Shown in pieces: positions 55,401-64,000 of a stretch of DNA of 64,000 bases. The stretch lies in assembly GCF_910592395.1 (NCBI RefSeq), contig NC_088309.1, positions 28,026,599-28,090,598 of the forward strand. The letters run 5' to 3'. Made by a program: the position numbers and the translations under genes. Positions within the stretch are counted from its first letter, which is position 1. Each line of letters begins with the position of its first letter. The notes below the pieces were generated by a model. That model made no database searches. It had not been told where the DNA came from and saw only the letters and a list, made by a program, of their open reading frames with translations. This DNA is from Lineus longissimus (taxonomy: Eukaryota; Nemertea; Pilidiophora; Heteronemertea; Lineidae).

Positions 55401-57335
55401 GTTGATATGTGTTGACAGTGGTCGAAGTTGTGAAGACACGAATCCAAATCTTTTTTTGCATTTTTCAGCTTGAGTCTCTGTTGATTCGTATGATCCTCGA
55501 TGGCCAGACCACTGAGATGATCGAGGACCTGCTAGAGTTTGCTCCGCTGGAACGATGGACGCCTGCCACGGCAGTCAAAGAGGCTGTGCAGCACATCGTC
55601 GACCAGCTCCGGGATCACGGTGGGCAGAACGTCAGCAGCATTCTACGAGAGAAGACTCCCCTGGAGGGGTTGAAGAACTTGGTGGATGCTGTCCGTGACC
55701 ATCAGGAAAATGAGTGAGTGTTCTATTGGTTAGAAGTATGCTCTTCAGCATATACCCTTGCGTTATGGCTATAAGCATCGGCTGTAAGGTTTTTAGTTTT
55801 CTTTTCCATGACGAAAGATTTCAATATCAACGTTATATTCCAGAGGTGAACTGGTTAGCCAAGATGATGTGTTGTTATTGGTGCGGCCATTTGTCTCAGA
55901 CAGTACGATTGCCATTCAGCCGAGGCTGGACATCCTACAGATCCTGGAACAGGCATTTGAACTCTCGGATGAGGACCTGGTCCTTCTCATCCTATACCGG
56001 ACAGAAGCCATCGTTGAGACGACTTGGAAGGATCGGCAAGTGACTGCAGATGACATTGTGTCAGATGGGAAGAGAGAGGGATTGTTCCTGAGTCTTCTTG
56101 AGTCCAGTTGTGACATGAACCAGTTGCTGGCCCTGAGGAATCTGCTTCAAGTTTGGCCACCCCTCCAAGCTGCTCAAGCCAGGTAGGTTCAAATTCAAGA
56201 CAATCGTGGCTAATGCTAGATTGAAAGTACCGTTGTCAATTGATGGAATGTTCTGTGAAGATGTCAACTGCAAAGAGCCTATAGTGCATGACCTCCTTAG
56301 GGTATTATGTCGTAAACACTTGCTTGTCTCCATGGTGTCTGTACTCTGCTCATTTCAGCCCCCCTCAGTTACATCCATGGTGCAAGCTCTTCCATCTGAT
56401 GGTCACCAAGGATCCAGAGAGAGGTTCTTCCCATGTTGTTGATTCACTCAAACAGTTCAAAGTGTCACCAATGTCTAGTCAGGTAGGCTCTGTTCCCAAG
56501 ACTAGAAGTTAACCGAGGGTACACGTAAGGAGACCTGAGGATCAACCTGGGGATCTCCTTCTGTCATAGAGATATACTAGGTCAGTTAAAGTTCTTACCA
56601 GAAGTGGCTTTGTTGATGTCCACACCAAATGAGTTGGGCTGTGCGATGTGTCTATCAAATACATCTGTTTCCTTGGTACCTTTCACGCTTCTCATGAATG
56701 ATGTTCTTTCTCCAGCATATCAAGTTCTTGTTTGAAGTGATGCTGAGCCAGGGGCAGCCTGTGCCAGCGGTGAAGTCTATCTTGATTGCCAGAGATGATG
56801 ACCTGTATGAGACTGCCATCAACGAGCTACAGTCACATACAAAGGTAAGACATTTAAGCAGAATGCCTCCACCTTTCTCGAGAAATCTTCTTCAGTCAGG
56901 CACTCAAATAGATTCTCATGATTACCTGTCAATTATTGCTCCGTATTTGTTTACAACTTGACACTTATTGACAGAAAGCGCCGGTGCGTGTGCCAATGTT
57001 TTGTCCAGTAACATGTGATACAGTGGTATTTCGTATTCTTCCAGGCATATAACGATAGCGAGATGTTAAAACTGCTTCTTCAGTGCCATCTAGCATCTAA
57101 GATTGTTACAACCCACTATTATCCACCATTAATAGAGTACTTGCTGTCACATCAACCACCAGATGAGGAGTCACAGGCCTATGCTGATATTGAAGATATT
57201 GCCCACGAGTTGGCGGAGAGTGGATTCGATACGGAGGCGGGATCATTACTATTACAACACCGAGGTACCCATCCTGCGCTCCGGACTTTTGATGCTGCGC
57301 TTGGACTATTATCAAAATGGTTTAAGAAGGATTGA
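41947..57335 (+). CDS. NBAS: NBAS subunit of the NRZ ER tethering complex
   Basis: A complete gene in 39 exons encodes 2,348 aa (human NBAS about 2,371); coding exons sum to 7,047 nt with no phase conflict. NBAS joins ZW10 and RINT1 in the ER-bound NRZ (Dsl1-like) tether that receives Golgi-derived COPI vesicles, and it also acts in nonsense-mediated decay of some transcripts. From the N terminus: a beta-propeller (roughly residues 45-450) with EIRSTRDEF, QWRKIVWSLDSTMLACSDS and DGIFKMCISPD; an acidic linker (471-484); a helical solenoid with a Sec39-type region from about 740; and a long helical C-terminal half. Strongly family-like blocks include RSWVLHECLERVPE, GTDLEALIAIGKGEDRGRF, DFTQAQILQGL, YKRETILGLA and GSLLLQHRGTHPALRTF. 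Start chosen at 41947: first ATG, open frame, followed by LYDLSVPAEW, matching the family. Exon positions are in the three following entries. Confidence 0.98.
50443..50580. repeat. 69-bp tandem duplication in NBAS intron 24
   Basis: The 69-nt segment beginning taggcattcatcctcac at 50443 is repeated at 50512 with four substitutions by eye. It lies wholly within the intron 50408-50711 and does not touch either splice site. Confidence 0.9.
51024..51125. repeat. Third copy of the AT-rich dispersed repeat
   Basis: This stretch shares the pyrimidine tract, tttctgctcaaaatgaa, aacatcatcagtccc and following T-rich blocks with the two copies at 4081-4328, in the same orientation. It sits in NBAS intron 25. 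Confidence 0.6.
51984..57335 (+). other. NBAS: NBAS exons 27-39: C-terminal helical half
   Basis: Exons: 51984-52289, 52489-53060, 53327-53437, 53634-53872, 54133-54251, 54428-54526, 54839-55041, 55169-55331, 55469-55713, 55844-56182, 56359-56482, 56716-56844, 57045-57335 (TGA). Exon 28 (572 nt) is the largest. Conserved blocks include SDKSWWKNTLKTLHPMR, GCHPFYAGI, LAYLLTLNKMTDAEGCLDSL, WELYVTHLEFLFSDSG and NYKKLTD-like DYKKLTD. The exon 32 donor (GTAAAC) and the join to exon 33 are the least certain, though phase is kept. Confidence 0.88.
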
Positions 57336-57809
57336 AATGACATTGCTATTGTGGTCTGTGGAATGGAGTTATCTCCCAAGACGCTTGGTTAAGAGTAAAA
57401 CTTTCCTTGTGGTTGTCACCTGGAAATCTGTTACGAACGAGAGCCTCAAGATAAGTCCCCTCTATAGAGGAGCTATCTGTAATTGCCTCAAGACACTTGG
57501 AATACATGTATGCTCAATTCATATTTGAAAGTGCTTCTCGTGGCTTAAATGTGCTATAAACGTTACAAGAGGTGAAGGTGCTGTGAAAATTGAATCAATT
57601 ATTTGACTTTGTGTAATTTATTTTGATTAATGAACCAACTTATTTTTGGGGATAGGGCCAGAGGAATGGGTTTGTGTGACCCAGGTGATGAGTGGATTCA
57701 TAAACTATCGGGTTGGAATATAGATTTGAAAAATGCCACAATTCAAACCATGTGAGAGCACAACAGTATGTGTAATGATATGATGATATGATTCCTTGTT
57801 CGATTGTGC

Positions 57810-57815
57810 AATAAA
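57810..57815 (+). terminator. Poly(A) signal for NBAS
   Basis: AATAAA about 475 bp after the NBAS stop codon and before the 67-bp minisatellite; a natural 3' end for the gene. Confidence 0.6.
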
Positions 57816-57899
57816 ATATACTACTACTGCTACTACTGCTATGACTTGAGCCACTTTGTTCCGTATCCTTTCTGGAGTGCTTAAAAGACTTGAAAAACG

Positions 57900-59890
57900 G
57901 TCTCGACATGTTTGTCACAAAGTCATGAAAAAGAGTCCTTGTCTGGCTGTACTGGTATCATCTTTGATGGACACATTGTCAAAAACGGTCTCTTCCAGCT
58001 GGCTGTGACAAGTCCTTGAAATTTGCCCTGGCTGTGATATGTCCTCAAAACTTGTCTGCTTTCGCCAGACACAATGTGAAAAGTGGTGTCTCCCTGGCTG
58101 TGACAAGTCCTTAATACTGGCCTGCTGTTGACCTGACACAATGTGGAGAAGAGTCTTCCCCTGGCTGTGACAAGTCCTAAATACTGGCCTGCTGTTGACC
58201 TGACACAATGTGGGGAACAGCCTTCCCCTGGCTGTGACAAGTCCTAAATACTGGCCTGCTGTTGACCTGACACGCTGTGGGGAACAGCCTACCCCTGGCT
58301 GTGACAAGTCCTAAATACCGGCCTGCTGTTGACCTGACACGCTGTGGGGAACAGCCTACCCCTGGCTGTGACAAGTCCTAAATACTGGCCTGCTGTTGAC
58401 CTGACACGCTGTGGGGAACAGCCTACCCCTGGCTGTGACAAGTCCTAAATACTGACCTGCTGTTGACCTGACACGCTGTGGAGAACAGCCTACCCCTGGC
58501 TGTGACAAGTCCTAAATACTGGCCTGCTGTTGACCTGACACGCTGTGGGGAACAGCCTACCCCTGGCTGTGACAAGTCCTAAATACTGGCCTGCTGTTGA
58601 CCTGACACGCTGTGGGGAACAGCCTACCCCTGGCTGTGACAAGTCCTAAATACTGGCCTGCTGTTGACCTGACACGCTGTGGGGAACAGCCTACCCCTGG
58701 CTGTGACAAGTCCTAAATACTGGCCTGCTGTTGACCTGACACGCTGTGGAGAACAGCCTACCCCTGGCTGTGACAAGTCCTAAATACTGGCCTGCTGTTG
58801 ACCTGACACGCTGTGGAGAAGAGTCTTCCCCTGGCTATGACAAGTCCTAAATACTGGCCTGCTGTTGACCTGACACGCTGTGGAGAAGAGTCTTCCCCTG
58901 GCTGTGACAAGTCCTAAATACTGGCCTGCTGTTGACCTGACACGCTGTGGAGAAGAGTCTTCCCCTGGCTATGACAAGTCCTAAATACTGGCCTGCTGTT
59001 GACCTGACACGCTGTGGGGAACAGCCTACCCCTGGCTGTGACAAGTCCTAAATACCGGCCTGCTGTTGACCTGACACGCTGTGGGGAACAGCCTACCCCT
59101 GGCTATGACAAGTCCTAAATACTGGCCTGCTGTTGACCTGACACGCTGTGGGGAACAGCCTACCCCTGGCTGTGACAAGTCCTAAATACTGGCCTGCTGT
59201 TGACCTGACACGCTGTGGGGAACAGCCTACCCCTGGCTATGACAAGTCCTAAATACTGGCCTGCTGTTGACCTGACACGCTGTGGAGAACAGCCTACCCC
59301 TGGCTATGACAAGTCCTAAATACTGACCTGCTGTTGACCTGACACGCTGTGGAGAACAGCCTACCCCTGGCTGTGACAAGTCCTCAAACCTGGTCTACTC
59401 TTGGTTAGACTCCCTGGGCAGCCCATCGCGTCATTCTAATTTGGTCTCCTTATATAGGGTGAGGGACGAGGCCAGTCCGGAGTGTACTCTTGGTCCGACA
59501 GAAAGTGAAAAGCGGTGTCTCCCTAGCTATGAAAAGTCCACAAAACTGGTCTGCTTTCGGCCTGACACACTTTGAAAAGCGATGTCTCACTGGCTGTGAC
59601 CTCCAAAAGCTTGTCTCCTCTTAGCCAGAAACGTCGAAAACAGCGTCTGCCTGGCTATGACAAGTCCTCAGAACTTGCCTGCTCTCAGCGAGACACGATG
59701 TGGAGAATATTCTCCCTCGCTGTGACAAATCCTCAAATAATGGTCTGCTTTCGGCCAGACACACTGTAAAAAGTGGTGTCTCCCCTGGCTGTGACAAGTC
59801 CTCAAAAAGGTCGCTGTCGGCCGGACTCAAGGTGGAAAGTGGTCTTTCCCTGGCTGTGACAAGTTCTCAAAACTGATTGGCTCTTCGTCG
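57900..59890. repeat. 67-bp minisatellite between NBAS and SLC16 gene
   Basis: Units with the core ctgtgacaagtcctaaatac and a following cctgctgttgacctgacac block repeat every 67 bp. I measured 67 between successive copies at 58261 and 58328. The core from about 58085 to 59390 is homogeneous, about 20 units, with subtypes ggggaacagcctacccc and ggagaagagtcttcccc. Units at both ends (57900-58085 and 59390-59890) are diverged and variable in length. Short minus-strand open frames within it are repeat by-products. Confidence 0.95.
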
Positions 59891-61313
59891 ACCTCAGTGT
59901 GAAAACCGGCTGTGACTGTAGATTCATGCACCTGATTATGGTCCTGTATAAACTATCAAGAGAACGCCATCTTCAGGGCATTTCATCACTCCGTTTTTTC
60001 ATTCCGTTAGGACACGTCTTGATGACATGCTCAAGCGTCAAAAGGATGCTTTGATAATGGGCATGGGCTAAATATCAATGGCTTTGTCTCGGCAACCCGA
60101 GTGTTCCATGCACGAGTGACTTTTTGGAACATCTTCAATGTGTTCATAAAAGAATAACCCGACCATAGCAAACGGCATATGGTGATTGTGACCATGAGAC
60201 CGACTTGTAAGTTGGTCTCATTGTCTCAATCACCGTTTGAAAAGCTTAAAGGTAGGAGTTCCCATCTGCCCGAACACACATAACTTGACACATTTTAGCG
60301 TGCCTTAGGCCTAATCCTGCGGACTATAAGGGGACTGGTACCTTAAAGTTTAATATAATCCATACCACAATGAATATTGATCATCTCAGCGGAAAAGACA
60401 CTAACACAACCTCAGCACGACCAGGACCATCACATCGGACACAGGCCTATCGCGGTACTAGATGGTAAGTCATTTGACTATGTCCTTAGTCTATTCCGGA
60501 CAATTTAATCCCATCAAACGGTGAACTTCGTGTACTTCTTCTCCTACTGCGTTTACGCTGAGCCCAAGCGGGTTTTTCTATCAAATGCATGTACGTCACA
60601 CCCGGTCATGCAGCTTTTCTGTCGTTCGTTTCTGCCCGGGAGTTTAAAATTCGCTCTCTGATGGAATCATTCTCGGACGTAATACACCTTCAGGACCTGG
60701 AAGCGCTTTTTCTTGTCACTGCGGTTAGGTGCCAGTTGAGTTTATTGACCAGAGAATGTCCCTGACAAGGACAAAGGTACACCTACCGATTATGTTGAAA
60801 ACTGAGTGCGTCTTTGTCGGTGACAGCGTCCCCGACAGTCTATTCGTCTGTTGGTTTGAGGCATGTCTTTATATCTCCCAATATGGATGTATTATTTGGC
60901 TCTGCAGAACCTGAGATGATAATCAATGGTGTGGCAATATCACAATTAACATGTCCTTCCTCGAGATCAGCCGGACAATTCAAATACCCGTTCCCGCAAT
61001 GCTTAGTCACATCCAAGAATAGTCGCGCTGAGACTACCCTGACTTGAACTCAACCAATCATCTGTCTGTTAAAACAAGTGGCCAAATCAATGCGATAATT
61101 TGGCACAGTTTAAATGATGGTGATGTGTTTTGGTGGCAATCACCGGATCCGGAATCCCTCAACGAGGCTTATCACGTAGCGATTATGACGTATACATGTC
61201 GTGTAATTGGTTGTTACAACACGGATGAACCTACTGACAGTAATGATCACGATTCTTCATGTACATGCTATCGTGTAACTGGTTTATGTAAAGTATATCA
61301 TGTGTCGCTTTAG
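59891..61313. other. Intergenic or 5' non-coding region of SLC16 gene
   Basis: No coding exon is seen. A clear donor (gatg|GTAAGT) lies after 60464 and a cgctttag acceptor ends at 61313, 24 nt before the SLC16 ATG, so a non-coding first exon ending at 60464 is possible. A strong hairpin at 60169-60239 is listed separately. Confidence 0.4.
60169..60239. repeat. Near-perfect inverted repeat (hairpin)
   Basis: The 26-nt arms 60181-60206 and 60209-60234 are reverse complements with three mismatches around a 2-nt centre. The pairing continues outward (caaacgg at 60169-60175 with ccgtttg at 60233-60239) past a 5-7 nt bulge. No ORF or transposase is nearby. It could be a tiny MITE remnant, a palindromic regulatory element or a small-RNA hairpin. 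Confidence 0.7.
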
Positions 61314-61337
61314 GAGGACCGAAGACAAGAAACCGTG

Positions 61338-63899
61338 ATGGAGGAAGAAGAAAGCCGTGCTGCTTCAGTCTTTGGCATCAGTGAGTATGTCTCAGTGTAT
61401 GACAGTGGAAACAACAATGTCTCTTCGGGGTTCGAACCCCAGACCTTCCATTTGCGAGGCGATCACCCTCCCGGCTGATTGAGCTTACGGTAAAACTCGC
61501 TTCAGCCTGCATTGGGCTTTGTAGTGGGAACAACATGCATGATAAGCATATCAACCCATCCTTCCAAAAGTTCACTCAAATTTGTTATTTTATTGCTCGA
61601 TCTTACAATAAGACAATGCAATATAAAAAATACACATACACAGCACAGGACAATACATATAAAAAAACTAGTGAAATTGGAAATGGGTTAGGACGATAAT
61701 AAACAGAGTGTAGGCTTCTGGAATGATGATATGATTATATGACAATAATAATGAGAATGATAGTCAGGTGAGAATCGATTTGTCCTAGTATTGGTATCAG
61801 GTTTTTTTCTTTTATTGAGACATGTTGTAAAAAAATTGATAACATATTTACAGATTTCAGTATCATCGTGGTTGTATGACATGAGGAAAGATAACTTTTG
61901 TTCACTATCAAAAGCCTGGAAAGATGTGAAGGGATCTAGTGTCGAAATGTAACTGGTAACCTTAAAAACACAGTCTCGTCTTTTAGGCGTTTTGACAATG
62001 GATTCTTCCTGGTACAGATAAAGTCTACATTTTACACAGAATATTAGGCACAACTATAAAGACACCCCACCCCGGACCATCGTTTGTGCTTACTTTCAAC
62101 TTTTTGAAACGGAATAGTCTCTTTTATCTCACGAAGCGCAAACGATTATTTGTGCATTTCAGATGACGATGATGCAGACGAGGACGCCAGCATCGAGACG
62201 GCCCGGTCTTGGGTCGTGATGGTGTCAGCCTTCCTCGTACAGGCCATCCTCATCGCCAGCACATACCTCCCAAGCAGTTACTACATCATCTTCCACGAAG
62301 AGTACGAAACGGGCCTGGGCATGGTCTCCTGGATTGGAGCTATGAACTCATCATTGTTTTTATTCATTGGTAAGTGGCTGTCTTTGAGCTCTTTGGTATT
62401 GGTTGCCAATATTGAAAAGGAGCGCAAAGGTATGGCGTTCCACTAAGAATCAATCGAATGCCATCTGAGGCTTCTGCATACATTAGTTTCATTTGACATG
62501 TTTGAGTATATCGTTCTTGTCGAGACTTGCCCACATGATACTGTAAGACGGGTTGGATTCCTGTGCGATTCTCTCTGAGATTTGGTCATGTCATTATGCT
62601 TTGCCCGGTGAACATCACAACAACACCACATCCTTCCTTAACGCGATGATTGCCCGTTTCTTCCAGGGCCTTTGAGCAGTACCCTGTGTGAGTGGTTTGG
62701 TTCCCGCATGGTCCTCATCACGGGAGCCCTCGTCGCCTCCATGGGAATGCTCATATCTGGGTTTGCCGCTCGCAGCGTCCCCGTCCTTATTGTCACCATG
62801 GGAGTCATACCAGGTAGGAAGCACATATTTACCAAAAGCTGAGGATGGATCCAATTGGCCAGTAACCCATGCAACTGGGGCCCAATCGCAGTGGCACACA
62901 AGATACGCTTACAAGACCCAAAACTGAAGAAATACTATAGTTCTGACAGTAAATAGTATGTCTTCAAACTTTGCTGTTTCTGGATTTTACGGCCGCGAGG
63001 TAATGCCTGCGAATGTGATATGTTTTTTATGGCATCCGTTATTGACCTACTGGCCTGCGTCTCACTGCCATCTGCCTTTGCAATGACTCTCGCTCTCTTT
63101 CTTACCCTTCCAGGTCTCGGTATAGGCCTCGCCTTTACCCCATCCGTCATCATAGTCGGCTACTACTTCGACAAGCACCGGATACTCGCTACAGGCTTTG
63201 CCATGTCGGGTATAAGCGCGGGAATCTTTTTCTATCCGCCAATAGCTCAATGGCTGATCGAGATAGTTGGTTGGAGGTCATCTCTTGTCATCATGGCTGG
63301 ATTCCCTCTACAGGCGATCTACCTTGCCATGCTGATGAAGCCGGTCAAAGCCAAGGTGATGGCCAAACTCATGAGGAGAGAACGAAAACAGAAGGGCTAC
63401 GTGACGCAGGCGAATCAAAAAGACATCCGTGCTCATATAGAAATATTACAAAAGAAGAAGTTCTTGGTGCTATTACTCGTGTATCTGTTGGTGACGTTTG
63501 GGATCTCGGCAGTATTCTATCACATGATCGCATTCGCCCAGACTCAAGGGTTTAAGGGGCAAGAAGCTAGCATGCTGTTCTCAACCATAGGGATAGCGAA
63601 CCTCGGCGGCAGGTTGTTCTACTCCGCCATCGGGCAACATCCCAAGGTTCCAGTCAATTGGGCGCACTTCGTCTCGTTCGTCATCGCTGGACTAGTCACG
63701 CCCATGTGTGCCCTCATCCAGGGATCCTACGCGGGCTTCATCATCTTCGCCATCATTTTCGGTTTCTTTGTGGCCCCTCATGGGGTCTACATGCCGGATC
63801 TTGCCGAACAGTTTCTCGGACTCTACCATTTTGGGATTGGATTTGGTTATATTGCCATGATGGCGGGGGTCGGGACATTAGCAGGTCCACCAGCTGCAG
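61338..63899 (+). CDS. Monocarboxylate transporter-like SLC16 carrier, 3' end outside window
   Basis: Major-facilitator carrier of the SLC16 type, plasma membrane. Exons: 61338-61380, 62163-62369, 62667-62813, 63114-63899. All are joined in phase 1 and the last ends at a GTAGGT donor, so at least one more exon lies beyond the window. The 394 codons seen cover about TM1 to TM11. The start MEEEESRAASVFGIS is followed by an acidic stretch (DDDADEDAS), then TM1. The TM1 motif is ARSWVVMVSAF where most SLC16 members have DGGWGW. The TM5 family motif is clear: YYFDKHRILATGFAMSGIS. A long basic loop (KAKVMAKLMRRERKQKG) separates TM6 and TM7, the usual cytoplasmic loop. Substrate unknown; it looks more like the orphan MCT group than MCT1-4. 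Confidence 0.88.
61404..61537 (-). mobile_element. tRNA-derived SINE-like insertion in SLC16 intron 1
   Basis: On the minus strand, an A-box-like aagctcaatcagccggg (around 61470-61487) is followed about 35-50 nt later by a perfect B-box-like ggttcgaacc within the palindrome ggggttcgaacccc (61427-61440). The element is flanked by imperfect direct repeats, agtggaaacaacaatg at 61404 and agtgggaacaacatg at 61523, resembling a target-site duplication. The acceptor stem does not pair, so it is not a working tRNA gene. No clear tail was found. Confidence 0.45.
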
Positions 63900-64000
63900 G
63901 TAGGTTCACCAACGCGATCTGAGCGTTAACCACTAATGCTACCCGGCGTTATCATATCGAAGATTACCACATGTGCCTGATAAACCTTTGATGTAAGAGC

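Noticed and set aside
57915-59044. Minus-strand open frames in the 67-bp array
   Set aside because: Repeat by-products: overlapping frames over the same units with identical phrases, no splice signals and no family resemblance.
61427-61487. Functional tRNA gene on the minus strand
   Set aside because: A- and B-box-like motifs are present but the acceptor and T stems do not pair properly; a SINE remnant fits better.

Overview
The window is animal nuclear DNA. Genes are split into many short exons joined by GT-AG introns with matching phases, there are no bacterial-style operons, and about half the window is non-coding and carries minisatellites, homopolymer G/C tracts and scattered repeats. 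The proteins (a dopamine-type SLC6 transporter, SERINC, PPCDC, NBAS, an SLC16 carrier) are animal families. The SLC6 protein resembles insect DAT most closely along much of its length. An invertebrate bilaterian fits best (lophotrochozoan or invertebrate deuterostome); the sequence alone does not settle the phylum.

Layout. 1-9,648: no secure gene; one exon-like minus-strand fragment with an internal stop (2,553-2,858). 9,649-26,935 (+): a dopamine transporter-like SLC6 gene, with 12 core exons plus one alternative exon and a phase-compatible candidate 5' exon at 9,931-10,018. It contains a 2.1-kb minisatellite of about 45 units next to a pair of duplicated 100-nt exons that appear to be mutually exclusive. 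26,936-32,426: DAT 3' region and intergenic DNA with palindromic repeats. 32,427-37,723 (+): complete SERINC gene, 12 exons. 40,164-41,671 (-): complete PPCDC, 5 exons, tail-to-tail with SERINC. 41,947-57,335 (+): complete NBAS, 39 exons, 2,348 aa, head-to-head with PPCDC across about 275 bp. 57,900-59,890: 67-bp minisatellite. 61,338 to the right edge (+): SLC16 monocarboxylate-transporter-like gene, four coding exons, running off the window.

The genes do not form one pathway: plasma-membrane monoamine reuptake (DAT), a lipid-associated multipass membrane protein (SERINC), coenzyme A synthesis (PPCDC), ER-Golgi retrograde tethering (NBAS) and a carrier (SLC16). The regulatory relations visible in the sequence are the shared PPCDC/NBAS promoter and the convergent SERINC/PPCDC 3' ends.

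The most interesting signal is the DAT exon pair. Exactly one of the two must be included to keep the reading frame, and the choice swaps Asp for Asn at the position of the extracellular-gate acidic residue in TM10. Exon borders were read by hand from splice consensus and phase. All five gene models close in frame with no leftover bases, apart from the SLC16 gene, which is cut by the window edge.
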